A stretch of 64,000 bases of DNA from Pampus argenteus (GCA_036937835.1 CM072877.1:470001-534000), one strand, 5' to 3'; positions 1 to 10,418 are shown, numbered from the stretch's first letter. Translations and numbers: made by a program. Notes: a model not told the origin generated them from the letters alone.

Positions 1-53
1 AGCTTCCGAGATCAGACGAGATCGGGCGCGCTCAGGGTGGTGTGGCCGTAAGC
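1..53 (-). rRNA. 5S: 5S rRNA class a, partial at window edge
   Basis: The first 53 nt of a minus-strand 5S gene (its 5' part); the rest lies left of the window. Sequence matches the class-a consensus. Its TATA element is of the TATAAAAA form. Confidence 0.85.
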
Positions 54-403
54 GAAGGAAACAGACACACACAGGGTTTTTATAGATGCCGTAACGCCAC
101 ACTCTCTCACATGTGCGGTGATTGTATATGTCGATACTGAATGGAAACACGACACCCTGACGATGACACAAAGTCAGCCAGTAACAGCTGTAACTGTGCG
201 TTCCTCTTCAGGTCAACCTGTAGACATTATTACTTAATACACAGTCTATATCATTCTTCTTAATGTTGGGGGATTGTATGACTGGAATCAGAGGTACTTG
301 ATCCCAAAATACGGTGATGTGTTAACCCTTTATCAATCGGAACAGACGATCGCGATGCTGTTGATCGACATGTATAAATACCCTGTGTGTGTCAGTTTCT
401 TTG

Positions 404-522
404 GCTTACGGCCATACCACCCTGAACGAGCCCGATCTCGTCTGATCTCGCAAGCTAACTAGGGTTGGGCCTGGTTAGTACTTGCATGGGAGACCGCCTG
501 GGAATACCAGGTGCTGTAAGCC
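404..522 (+). rRNA. 5S: 5S rRNA class b
   Basis: Full-length 119-nt gene matching the class-b consensus: starts GCTTACGGCC, ends GTAAGCC, followed by TTTT. Helix I ends pair (GCTTAC with GTAAGC). Upstream flank has a T (GTTTCTTTG) not seen in neighbours. Confidence 0.88.
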
Positions 523-679
523 TTTTCTGTGCTCTACGCAAACTGCAGAGGACGCTGCTGCCTCTTGTGTGCAGACAGAGCAAAGAGCGAACTTATTAGC
601 TGCTTTTTCATTGGTGCCTCTTCAGAGTAAATTAGTTTAGCCAAACTTATATATAGACCCCAGTCACATCTATTTTCAT

Positions 680-1915
680 GTCAAATAATATAGGTTACTA
701 GATAAGATTACATATTGTACGTCGCATGTCCATCATAATGTTCTTTACATTCATTAAAATGTCAACATGATTAGAAAATATGTTTTTCTTGTAAATGAAA
801 ATACTGAAACAACAATCACAAAGCTTTTATCTTTGAAATGACCCCAGGTTGTCCTTTTCATAGGCTTTTTTGTAAAATTGCATCATTTCTTAAAGCAACT
901 AAAATCATTTCCTTCTTTGAGAAAAGAAAAAAACAACAACAAGCTCTGCACGTACGGTATTTTCAGGTAAGGGGAAAGAGAAAATATCTGAGAAAAAACA
1001 GGTATTTTTCTACACATGGCTTGTTGGGGTTAACTGTCAAAGGAACAAATTAAAAGACTAAAACCATCACCTGTTGAATACTTCACAGGTACGTTTCAGA
1101 AGAGAACATTTAAATGTTGCATGTTTTAAGATGCCTTCCAGAGCCTGATATGATCTATACATACGTTATTTACACATGTTGATCAAACGTGAAATAAAAT
1201 ACCCACAGAGGAGGAAACAGCGTCCTCTGCAGTTTGCATAGAGCAGTAAAAAAAAGAAAAAAGAAAAAAAAAAGCTTACAGCACCTGGTATTCCCAGTCA
1301 AATAATATAGGTTACTAGATAAGATTACATATTGTACGTCGCATGTCCATCATAATGTTCTTTACATTCATTAAAATGTCAACATGATTAGAAAATATGT
1401 TTTTCTTGTAAATGAAAATACTGAAACAACAATCACAAAGCTTTTATCTTTGAAATGACCCCAGGTTGTCCTTTTCATAGGCTTTTTTGTAAAATTGCAT
1501 CATTTCTTAAAGCAACTAAAATCATTTCCTTCTTTGAGAAAAGAAAAAAACAACAACAAGCTCTGCACGTACGGTATTTTCAGGTAAGGGGAAAGAGAAA
1601 ATATCTGAGAAAAAACAGGTATTTTTCTACACATGGCTTGTTGGGGTTAACTGTCAAAGGAACAAATTAAAAGACTAAAACCATCACCTGTTGAATACTT
1701 CACAGGTACGTTTCAGAAGAGAACATTTAAATGTTGCATGTTTTAAGATGCCTTCCAGAGCCTGATATGATCTATACATACGTTATTTACACATGTTGAT
1801 CAAACGTGAAATAAAATACCCACAGAGGAGGAAACAGCGTCCTCTGCAGTTTGCATAGAGCAGTAAAAAAAAGAAAAAAGAAAAAAAAAAGCTTACAGCA
1901 CCTGGTATTCCCAGG
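680..1915. repeat. 618-bp tandem duplication of the long spacer
   Basis: The spacer beginning TCAAATAATATAGG at 680 restarts at 1298 after a 24-nt stub of a minus-strand 5S 3' end. The two copies (680-1297 and 1298-1915) look identical over their length, including the A-rich run, so the duplication is recent. It makes this 3'-3' spacer nearly twice normal length. Confidence 0.9.
1274..1297 (-). pseudogene. 24-nt 3' fragment of a 5S gene
   Basis: Only the last 24 nt of a minus-strand 5S (GCTTACAGCACC... on the plus strand) is present, with its T-rich terminator; it then jumps directly into the spacer. It marks the junction of the 618-bp duplication and cannot be a gene. Confidence 0.9.
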
Positions 1916-2008
1916 CGGTCCCCCATCCAAGTATTAACCAGGCCCTAACCTGCTTAGCTTCCGAGATCAGACGAGATCGGGCGCGCTCAGGGTGGTGTGG
2001 CCGTAAGC
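1891..2008 (-). rRNA. 5S: 5S rRNA class a
   Basis: 118-nt gene with two private substitutions on the plus-strand reading (GGTCCCCCATCC and AAGTATTAACC). TATA element is of the TATAAAAA form. Confidence 0.88.
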
Positions 2009-2357
2009 TAAGGAAACAGACACACACAGGGTTTTTATAGATGCCGTAACGCCACACTCTCTCACATGTGCGGTGATTGTATATGTCGATACTGAATGGA
2101 AACACGACACCCTGACGATGACACAAAGTCAGCCAGTAACAGCTGTAACTGTGCGTTCCTCTCCAGGTCAACCTGTAGACATTATTACTTAATACACAGT
2201 CTATATCATCTTCTTAATGTTGGGGGATTGTATGACTAGAATCAGAGGTTCTTGATCCCAAAATACGGTGATGTGTTAACCCTTTATCAATCGGAACAGA
2301 CGATCGCGATGCTGTTGATCGACATGTATAAATACCCTGTGTGTGTCAGTTTCCTTG

Positions 2358-2476
2358 GCTTACGGCCATACCACCCTGAACGAGCCCGATCTCGTCTGAT
2401 CTCGCAAGCTAACTAGGGTTGGGCCTGGTTAGTACTTGCATGGGAGACCGCCTGGGAATACCAGGTGCTGTAAGCC
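2358..2476 (+). rRNA. 5S: 5S rRNA class b
   Basis: Matches the class-b consensus throughout. Paired with the minus gene at 1891-2008. Confidence 0.88.
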
Positions 2477-3201
2477 TTTTCTGTGCTCTACGCAAACTGC
2501 AGAGGACGCAGCTGCCTCTTGTGTGCAGACAGAGCAAAGAGCGAACTTATTAGCTGCTTTTTAATTGGTGCCTCTTCAGAGTAAATTAATTTAACCAAAC
2601 TTATATATAGACCCCAGTCACATCTATTTTCATGTCAAATAATATAGGTTACTAGATAAGATTACATATTGTATGTCGCATGTCCATCATAATGTTCTTT
2701 ACATTCATTAAAATGTCAACATGATTAGAAAATATGTTTTTCTTGTAAATAAAAATACTGAAACAACAATCACAAAGCTTTTATCTTTGAAATGACCCCA
2801 GGTTGTCCTTTTCATAGGCTTTTTTGTTAAATTACATCATTTCTTAAAGCAACTAAAATCATTTCCTTCTTTGAGAAAAGAAAAAAACAACAACAAGCTC
2901 TGCACGTACCGTATTTTCAGGTGAGGGAAAGAGAAAATATCTGAGAAAAAACAGGTATTTTTCTACACATGGCTTGTTGGGGTTAACTGTCAAAGGAACA
3001 AATTAAAAGACTAAAACCATCACCTGTTGAATACTTCACAGGTACGTTTCAGAAGAGAACATTTAAATGTCGTATGTTTTAAGATGCCTTCCAAATCCTG
3101 ATATTATCTATACATACGTTATTTACACATGTTGATCAAACATGAAATGAAATACCCACGGAGGAGGAAACAGCGTCCTTTGCAGTTTGCATAGAGCAGT
3201 G

Positions 3202-3211
3202 AAAAAAAAAA
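3202..3211 (-). terminator. Pol III T-run terminator, minus gene (representative)
   Basis: A run of 10 A on the plus strand (10 T in the transcript) directly follows the 3' end of the minus-strand 5S. In other units it is 7 to about 20 residues, sometimes broken by G. It is much longer than the T4 used by the plus genes. Confidence 0.8.
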
Positions 3212-3329
3212 GCTTACAGCACCTGGTATTCCCAGGCGGCCTCCCATCCAAGTACTAACCAGACCCTAACCTGCTTAGCTTCCGAGATCAGACGAGATCG
3301 GGCGCGCTCAGGGTGGTGTGGCCGTAAGC
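3212..3329 (-). rRNA. 5S: 5S rRNA class a
   Basis: 118 nt, with GGCCTCCC in place of GGTCTCCC and CCAGACCC in place of CCAGGCCC on the plus-strand reading. Reference unit used below for promoter and spacer positions. Confidence 0.9.
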
Positions 3330-3352
3330 GAAGGAAACAGACACACACAGGG

Positions 3353-3360
3353 TATTTATA
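3353..3360 (-). promoter_or_regulatory. TATA box of minus-strand 5S (representative)
   Basis: TATAAATA on the minus strand at -31 to -24 of the 5S at 3212-3329. The same spacing holds in other units; a subset has TATAAAAA instead (for example the pairs near 1.9, 4.6, 8.5, 20.5, 21.8, 27.8, 29.1 and 54.9 kb). Confidence 0.78.
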
Positions 3361-3648
3361 GATGCCGTAACGCCACACTCTCTCACATGTGCGGTGATTG
3401 TATATGTCGATACTGAATGGAAACACGACACCCTGACGATGACACAAAGTCAGCCAGTAACAGCTGTAACTGTGCGTTCCTCTCCAGGTCAACCTGTAGA
3501 CATTATTACTTAATACACAGTCTATATCATTCTTCTTAATGTTGGGGGATTGTATGACTGGAATCAGAGGTACTTGATCCCAAAATACGGTGATGTGTTA
3601 ACCCTTTATCAATCGGAATAGACGATAGCGATGCTGTTGATCGACATG

Positions 3649-3656
3649 TATAAATA
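3649..3656 (+). promoter_or_regulatory. TATA box of plus-strand 5S (representative)
   Basis: TATAAATA at -31 to -24 of the 5S at 3680-3798, exactly mirroring the minus-strand promoter. It is invariant in the plus-gene promoters inspected. Confidence 0.78.
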
Positions 3657-3679
3657 CCCTGTGTGTGTCAGTTTCCTTG

Positions 3680-3798
3680 GCTTACGGCCATACCACCCTG
3701 AACGAGCCCGATCTCGTCTGATCTCGCAAGCTAACTAGGGTTGGGCCTGGTTAGTACTTGCATGGGAGACCGCCTGGGAATACCAGGTGCTGTAAGCC
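3680..3798 (+). rRNA. 5S: 5S rRNA class b (reference copy)
   Basis: Structural RNA of the large ribosomal subunit, made by RNA polymerase III from internal box A / IE / box C plus an upstream TATA. This copy shows the class-b signature relative to class a: T12, A23, A26, C48, C56, T57, G61, T63, C82. Four of these fall in the box A interval (about 50-64) and one in box C (about 80-97). Compared with the vertebrate consensus as I remember it, class b is more divergent in box A than class a. The closing helix I is intact. Position 48 (G in class a, C here) probably weakens a helix III pair. Confidence 0.88.
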
Positions 3799-3802
3799 TT
3801 TT
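3799..3802 (+). terminator. T4 terminator of plus-strand 5S (representative)
   Basis: TTTT follows the gene's last C and is then broken by CTG. This is the minimal Pol III terminator and is conserved in all plus copies. Confidence 0.75.
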
Positions 3803-3806
3803 CTGT

Positions 3807-3833
3807 GCTCTACGCAAACTGCAGAGGACGCTG
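3807..3833 (+). repeat. 27-nt inverted repeat flanking 5S genes, left arm
   Basis: Plus-strand flank GCTCTACGCAAACTGCAGAG continuing to GGACGCTG. It matches the reverse complement of 4494-4520 at 26 of 27 positions. The arm recurs after every plus 5S. Confidence 0.85.
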
Positions 3834-4493
3834 CTGCCTCTTGTGTGCAGACAGAGCAAAGAGCGAACTTATTAGCTGCTTTTTCATTGGTGCCTCTTCA
3901 GAGTAAATTAGTTTAGCCAAACTTATATATAGACCCCAGTCACATCTATTTTCATGTTAAATAATATAGGTTACTAGATAAGATTACATATTGTACGTCG
4001 CATGTCCATCATAATGTTCTTTACATTCATTAAAATGTCAACATGATTAGAAAATATGTTTTTCTTGTAAATGAAAATACTGAAACAACAATCACAAAGC
4101 TTTTATCTTTGAAATGACCGCAGGTTGTCCTTTTCATAGGCTTTTTTGTTAAATTGCATCATTTCTTAAAGCAACTAAAATCATTTCCTTCTTTGAGAAA
4201 AGAAAAAAACAACAACAAACTCTGCACGTACGGTATTTTCAGGTAAGGGGAAAGAGAAAATATCTGAGAAAAAACAGGTATTTTTCTACACATGGCTTGT
4301 AGGGGTTAACTGTCAAAGGAACAAATTAAAAGACTAAAACCATCACCTGTTGAATACTTCACAGGTACGTTTCAGAAGAGAACATTTAAATGTTGCATGT
4401 TTTAAGATGCCTTCCAGAGCCTGATATGATCTATACATACGTTATTTACACATGTTGATCAAACGTGAAATAAAATACCCACAGAGGAGGAAA

Positions 4494-4520
4494 CAGCGTC
4501 CTCTGCAGTTTGCATAGAGC
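4494..4520 (-). repeat. 27-nt inverted repeat flanking 5S genes, right arm
   Basis: Mirror of 3807-3833, lying just before the T-run of the next minus gene; on the minus strand it reads GCTCTATGCAAACTGCAGAG and on. It shows that the inverted duplication of the gene included its 3' flank. Confidence 0.85.
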
Positions 4521-4549
4521 AGTAAAAAAAAAAAAAAAGAAAAAAAAAA

Positions 4550-4667
4550 GCTTACAGCACCTGGTATTCCCAGGCGGTCTCCCATCCAAGTACTAACCAG
4601 GCCCTAACCTGCTTAGCTTCCGAGATCAGACGAGATCGGGCGCGCTCAGGGTGGTGTGGCCGTAAGC
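4550..4667 (-). rRNA. 5S: 5S rRNA class a
   Basis: Matches the class-a consensus. The terminator run here is long (interrupted A-tract of about 30 nt on the plus strand) and the TATA is TATAAAAA. Confidence 0.9.
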
Positions 4668-5016
4668 GAAGGAAACAGACACACACAGGGTTTTTATAGA
4701 TGCCGTAACGCCACACTCTCTCACATGTGCGGTGATTGTATATGTCGATACTGAATGGAAACACGACACCCTGACGATGACACAAAGTCAGCCAGTAACA
4801 GCTGTAACTGTGCGTTCCTCTCCAGGTCAACCTGTAGACATTATTACTTAATACACAGTCTATATCATCTTCTTAATGTTGGGGGATTGTATGACTAGAA
4901 TCAGAGGTTCTTGATTCCAAAATACGGTGATGTGTTAACCCTTTATCAATCGGAACAGACGATCGCGATGCTGTTGATCGACATGTATAAATACCCTGTG
5001 TGTGTCAGTTTCCTTG

Positions 5017-5135
5017 GCTTACGGCCATACCACCCTGAACGAGCCCGATCTCGTCTGATCTCGCAAGCTAACTAGGGTTGGGCCTGGTTAGTACTTGCAT
5101 GGGAGACCGCCTGGGAATACCAGGTGCTGTAAGCC
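5017..5135 (+). rRNA. 5S: 5S rRNA class b
   Basis: Class-b consensus. The unit shares markers with the pair at 1.9-2.5 kb (CTAGAATC upstream, GACGCAGCTG downstream), suggesting common descent. Confidence 0.88.
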
Positions 5136-5871
5136 TTTTCTGTGCTCTACGCAAACTGCAGAGGACGCAGCTGCCTCTTGTGTGCAGACAGAGCAAAGAG
5201 CGAACTTATTAGCTGCTTTTTAATTGGTGCCTCTTCAGAGTAAATTAATTTAACCAAACTTATATATAGACCCCAGTCACATCTATTTTCATGTCAAATA
5301 ATATAGGTTACTAGATAAGATTACATATTGTATGTCGCATGTCCATCATAATGTTCTTTACATTCATTAAAATGTCAACATGATTAGAAAATATGTTTTT
5401 CTTGTAAATAAAAATACTGAAACAACAATCACAAAGCTTTTATCTTTGAAATGACCCCAGGTTGTCCTTTTCATAGGCTTTTTTGTTAAATTACATCATT
5501 TCTTAAACCAACTAAAATCATTTCCTTCTTTGAGAAAAGAAAAAAACAACAACAAGCTCTGCACGTACCGTATTTTCAGGTAAGGGGAAAGAGAAAATAT
5601 CTGAGAAAAAACAGGTATTTTTCTACACATGGCTTGTTGGGGTTAACTGTCAAAGGAACAAATTAAAAGACTAAAACCATCACCTGTTGAATACTTCACA
5701 GGTACGTTTCAGAAGAGAACATTTAAATGTCGTATGTTTTAAGATGCCTTCCAAATCCTGATATTATCTATACATACGTTATTTACACATGTTGATCAAA
5801 CATGAAATAAAATACCCACAGAGGAGGAAACAGCGTCCTTTGCAGTTTGCATAGAGCAGTGAAAAAAAAAA

Positions 5872-5989
5872 GGTTACAGCACCTGGTATTCCCAGGCGGC
5901 CTCCCATCCAAGTACTAACCAGGCCCTAACCTGCTTAGCTTCCGAGATCAGACGAGAGCGGGCGCGCTCAGGGTGGTGTGGCCGTAAGC
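5872..5989 (-). rRNA. 5S: 5S rRNA class a
   Basis: 118 nt with a changed penultimate base (plus strand GGTTACAGC), GGCCTCCC, and GAGAGCGGG in place of GAGATCGGG. The last change is shared with the copies at 7195 and 11157. Confidence 0.83.
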
Positions 5990-6339
5990 GAAGGAAACAG
6001 ACACACACAGGGTATTTATAGATGCCGTAACGCCACACTCTCTCACATGTGCGGTGATTGTATATGTCGATACTGAATGGAAACACGACACCCTGACGAT
6101 GACACAAAGTCAGCCAGTAACAGCTGTAACTGTGCGTTCCTCTCCAGGTCAACCTGTAGACATTATTACTTAATACACAGTCTATATCATTCTTCTTAAT
6201 GTTGGGGGATTGTATGACTGCAATCAGAGGTACTTGATCCCAAAATACGGTGATGTGTTAACCCTTTATCAATCGGAACAGACGATCGCAATGCTGTTGA
6301 TCGACATGTATAAATACCCTGTGTGTGTCAGTTTCCTTG

Positions 6340-6458
6340 GCTTACGGCCATACCACCCTGAACGAGCCCGATCTCGTCTGATCTCGCAAGCTAACTAGGG
6401 TTGGGCCTGGTTAGTACTTGAATGGGAGACCGCCTGGGAATACCAGGTGCTGTAAGCC
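6340..6458 (+). rRNA. 5S: 5S rRNA class b
   Basis: C82 is replaced by A (TTGAATGGG). Otherwise class-b consensus. Confidence 0.86.
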
Positions 6459-7194
6459 TTTTCTGTGCTCTACGCAAACTGCAGAGGACGCTGCTGCCTC
6501 TTGTGTGCAGACAGAGCAAAGAGCAAACTTATTAGCTGCTTTTTCATTGGTGCCTCTTCAGAGTAAATTAGTTTAACCAAACTTATATATAGACCCCAGT
6601 CACATCTATTTTCATGTCAAATAAAATAGGTTACTAGATAAGATTACATATTGTATGTCGCATGTCCATCATAATGTTCTTTACATTCATTAAAATGTCA
6701 ACATGATTAGAAAATATGTTTTTCTTGTAAATAAAAATACTGAAACAACAATCACAAAGCTTTTATCTTTGAAATGACCCCAGGTTGTCCTTTTCATAGG
6801 CTTTTTTGTTAAATTACATCATTTCTTAAAGCAACTAAAATCATTTCCTTCTTTGAGAAAAGAAAAAAACAACAACAAGCTCTGCACGTACCGTATTTTC
6901 AGGTAAGGGGAAAGAGAAAATATCTGAGAAAAAACAGGTATTTTTCTACACATGGCTTGTTGGGGTTAACTGTCAAAGGAACAAATTAAAAGACTAAAAC
7001 CATCACCTGTTGAATACTTCACAGGTACGTTTCAGAAGAGAACATTTAAATGTCGTATGTTTTAAGATGCCTTCCAAATCCTGATATTATCTATACATAC
7101 GTTATTTACACATGTTGATCAAACATGAAATAAAATACCCACAGAGGAGGAAACAGCGTCCTTTGCAGTTTGCATAGAGCAGTGAAAAAAAAAA

Positions 7195-7312
7195 GCTTAC
7201 AGCACCTGGTATTCCCAGGCGGCCTCCCATCCAAGTACTAACCAGGCCCTAACCTGCTTAGCTTCCGAGATCAGACGAGAGCGGGCGCGCTCAGGGTGGT
7301 GTGGCCGTAAGC
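7195..7312 (-). rRNA. 5S: 5S rRNA class a
   Basis: Carries GGCCTCCC and GAGAGCGGG on the plus-strand reading, as at 5872 and 11157. Confidence 0.87.
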
Positions 7313-7662
7313 GAAGGAAACAGACACACACAGGGTATTTATAGATGCCGTAACGCCACACTCTCTCACATGTGCGGTGATTGTATATGTCGATACTGAA
7401 TGGAAACACGACACCCTGACGATGACACAAAGTCAGCCAGTAACAGCTGTAACTGTGCGTTCCTCTCCAGGTCAACCTGTAGACATTATTACTTAATACA
7501 CAGTCTATATCATTCTTCTTAATGTTGGGGGATTGTATGACTGCAATCAGAGGTACTTGATCCCAAAATACGGTGATGTGTTAACCCTTTATCAATCGGA
7601 ACAGACGATCGCAATGCTGTTGATCGACATGTATAAATACCCTGTGTGTGTCAGTTTCCTTG

Positions 7663-7781
7663 GCTTACGGCCATACCACCCTGAACGAGCCCAATCTCGT
7701 CTGATCTCGCAAGCTAACTAGGGTTGGGCCTGGTTAGTACTTGAATGGGAGACCGCCTGGGAATACCAGGTGCTGTAAGCC
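7663..7781 (+). rRNA. 5S: 5S rRNA class b
   Basis: G31A (CCCAATCTCG) and C82A. Same pair of variants as the copy at 11625, 3,962 bp away. Confidence 0.86.
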
Positions 7782-8517
7782 TTTTCTGTGCTCTACGCAA
7801 ACTGCAGAGGACGCTGCTGCCTCTTGTGTGCAGACAGAGCAAAGAGCAAACTTATTAGCTGCTTTTTCATTGGTGCCTCTTCAGAGTAAATTAGTTTAAC
7901 CAAACTTATATATAGACCCCAGTCACATCTATTTTCATGTCAAATAAAATAGGTTACTAGATAAGATTACATATTGTATGTCGCATGTCCATCATAATGT
8001 TCTTTACATTCATTAAAATGTCAACATGATTAGAAAATATGTTTTTCTTGTAAATGAAAATACTGAAACAACAATCACAAAGCTTTTATCTTTGTAGTTA
8101 CCCCAGGTTGTCCTTTTCATAGGCTCTTTTGTTAAATTACATAATTTCTTAAAGCAACTAAAATCATTTCCTTCTTTGAGAAAAGAAAAAAACAACAACA
8201 AGCTCTGCACGTACCGTATTTTCAGGTAAGGGAAAGAGAAAATATCTAAGAAAAAACAGGTATTTTTCTACACATGGCTAGTTGGGGTTAACTGTCAAAG
8301 GAACAAATTAAAAGACTAAAACCATCACCTGTTGAATACTTCACAGGTACGTTTCAGAAGAGAACGTTTAAATGTCGTATGTTTTAAGATGCCTTCCAAA
8401 GCCTGATATGATCTATACATACGTTATTTACACATGTTGATCAAACGTGAAATAAAATACCCACAGAGGAGGAAACAGCGTCCTCTGCAGTTTGCATAGA
8501 GCAGTAAAAAAAAAAAA

Positions 8518-8635
8518 GCTTACAGCACCTGGTATTCCCAGGCGGTCTCCCATCCAAGTACTAACCAGGACCTAACATGCTTAGCTTCCAAGATCAGACG
8601 AAATCGGGCGCGCTCAGGGTGGTGTGGCCGTAAGC
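8518..8635 (-). rRNA. 5S: 5S rRNA class a, diverged
   Basis: Four private changes on the plus strand: CCAGGACC, AACATGC, TTCCAAGATC and GACGAAATC. The TATA is TATAAAAA. More diverged than most minus copies, so function is less sure. Confidence 0.8.
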
Positions 8636-8985
8636 GAAGGAAACAGACACACACAGGGTTTTTATAGATGCCGGAACGCCACACTCTCTCACATATGCGG
8701 TGATTGTATATGTCGATACTGAATGGAAACACGACACCCTGACGATGACACAAAGTCAGCCAGTAACAGCTGTAACTGTGCGTTCCTCTCCAGGTCAACC
8801 TGTAGACATTATTACTTAATACACAGTCTATATCATTCTTCTTAATGTTGGGGGATTGTATGACTGGAATCAGAGGTTCTTGATCCCAAAATACAGTGAT
8901 GTGTTAACCCTTTATCAATCGGAACAGACGATCGCGATGCTGTTGATCGACATGTATAAATACCCTGTGTGTGTCAGTTTCCTTG

Positions 8986-9104
8986 GCTTACGGCCATACC
9001 ACCCTGAACGAGCCCGATCTCGTCTGATCTCGCAAGCTAACTAGGGTTGGGCCTGGTTAGTACTTGCATGGGAGACCGCCTGGGAATACCAGGTGCTGTA
9101 AGCC
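8986..9104 (+). rRNA. 5S: 5S rRNA class b
   Basis: Class-b consensus. Confidence 0.88.
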
Positions 9105-9841
9105 TTTTCTGTGCTCTACGCAAACTGCAGAGGACGCTGCTGCCTCTTGTGTGCAGACAGAGCAAAGAGCGAACTTATTAGCTGCTTTTTCATTGGTGCC
9201 TCTTCAGAGTAAATTAGTTTAACCAAACTTATATATAGACCCCAGTCACATCTATTTTCATGTCAAATAATATAGGTTACTAGATAAGATTACATATTGT
9301 ATGTCGCATGTCCATCATAATGTTCTTTACATTCATTAAAATGTCAACATGATTAGAAAATCTGTTTTTTTTGTAAATGAAAATACTGAAACAACAATCA
9401 CAAAGCTTTTATCTTTGAAATGACCCCAGGTTGTCCTTTTCATAGGCTCTTTTGTTAAATTACATCATTTCTTAAAGCAACTAAAATCATTTCCTTCTTT
9501 GAGAAAAGAAAAAAACAACAACAAGCTCTGCACGTACCGTATTTTCAGGTAAGGGGAAAGAGAAAATATCTAAGAAAAAACAGGTATTTTTCTACACATG
9601 GCTTGTTGGGGTTAACTGTCAAAGGAACAAATTAAAAGACTAAAACCATCACCTGTTGAATACTTCACAGGTACGTTTCAGAAGAGAACATTTAAATGTT
9701 GTATGTTTTAAGATGCCTTCCAGAGCCTGATATGATCTATACATACGTTATTTACACATGTTGATCAAACGTGAAATAAAATGCCCACAGAGGAGGAAAC
9801 AGCGTCCTCTGCAGTTTGCATAGAGCAGTAAAAAAAGAAAA

Positions 9842-9949
9842 GCTTACAGCACCTGGTATTCCCAGGCGGTCTCCCATCCAAGTATTAACCAGGCCCTAAC
9901 CTGCCTAGCTTCCGAGATCAGACGCGCTCATGGTGGTGTGGCCGTAAGC
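9842..9949 (-). pseudogene. 5S class a with 10-nt deletion (del26-35)
   Basis: 108 nt: gene nucleotides 26-35 are missing, removing the 5' strand of helix III. Also CATGGTGG for CAGGGTGG and CTGCCTAGC for CTGCTTAGC. Box A, IE and box C are downstream of the deletion, so it might still be transcribed, but the RNA could not fold normally. Founder type of a six-copy family. Confidence 0.85.
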
Positions 9950-10299
9950 GAAGGGAACAGACACACACAGGGTATTTATAGATGCCATAACGCCACACTC
10001 TCTCACATGTGCGGTGATTGTATATGTCGATACTGAATGGAAACACGACACCCTGACGATGACACAAAGTCAGCCAGTAACAGCTGTAACTGTGCGTTCC
10101 TCTCCAGGTCAACCTGTAGACATTATTACTTAATACACAGTCTATATCATTCTTCTTAATGTTGGGGGATTGTATGACTGGAATCAGAGGTTCTTGATCC
10201 CAAAATACGGTGATGTGTTAACCCTTTATCAATCGGAACAGACGATCGCGATGCTGTTGATCGACATGTATAAATACCTTGTGTGTGTCAGTTTCCTTG

Positions 10300-10418
10300 G
10301 CTTACGGCCATACCACCCTGAACGAGCCCGATCTCGTCTGATCTCGCAAGCTAACTAGGGTTGGGCCTGGTTAGTACTTGCATGGGAGACCGCCTGGGAA
10401 TACCAGGTGCTGTAAGCC
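10300..10418 (+). rRNA. 5S: 5S rRNA class b
   Basis: Class-b consensus; one promoter change (TACCTTGTG just after the TATA). Confidence 0.88.

Larger units (their letters stand above)
3330..3679. promoter_or_regulatory. Divergent promoter spacer between paired 5S genes (representative)
   Basis: 350 bp separates the 5' ends of the two genes. It holds a TATAAATA box at each edge, symmetrically followed by CCCTGTGTGTGTC and a TTTCCTT element just before the gene. The middle (about 3370-3640) shows no gene; it contains the GATGA site used by the L2-group insertion in other units. The same spacer recurs in every unpaired-LINE-free unit, with small differences. Upstream TATA elements of this kind are known to influence 5S transcription in several animals; activity here is inferred. 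Confidence 0.75.
3799..4549. other. Long 3'-3' spacer (representative), no gene seen
   Basis: About 735-750 bp of AT-rich DNA between convergent 5S genes, repeated in every unit with over 95% apparent identity. It contains TATATATAGACCCC, a T8/TTTTTCTT stretch, GAAAAGAAAAAAAC, and short inverted flanks at both ends (see the 27-nt repeat). Small open frames of 62-71 codons here are not conserved as protein. No snRNA or tRNA gene was recognised. Confidence 0.8.

Noticed and set aside
274..462. Recurrent 62-codon plus-strand frame (and its copies in most units) as a small conserved protein
   Set aside because: It runs from promoter spacer into the plus 5S gene. Its conservation is explained by the repeat, and it is broken in several units by single changes (for example at 2.2, 3.6 and 56.6 kb) without consequence.
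838..1053. 71-codon frame in the long spacer
   Set aside because: Present only in some units, lost in others by ordinary spacer variants, low-complexity Lys/Arg-rich; no support as coding.
1893..2171. Recurrent 92-codon minus-strand frame as a gene
   Set aside because: It overlaps the minus 5S and its promoter region; it changes length freely with the 10-nt deletions and has no protein-like features.
3680..3798. Plus-strand copies as 5S-derived SINE (SINE3-like) elements
   Set aside because: They are full-length with promoter and terminator, at a fixed position in each unit, with no tRNA-like or LINE-derived tail or target duplications.
3799..4549. snRNA or tRNA gene in the long spacer, as seen linked to 5S in some fish
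   Set aside because: No U1, U2, U5/U6 or tRNA box pattern was recognised on either strand by eye; a covariance-model search would settle it.
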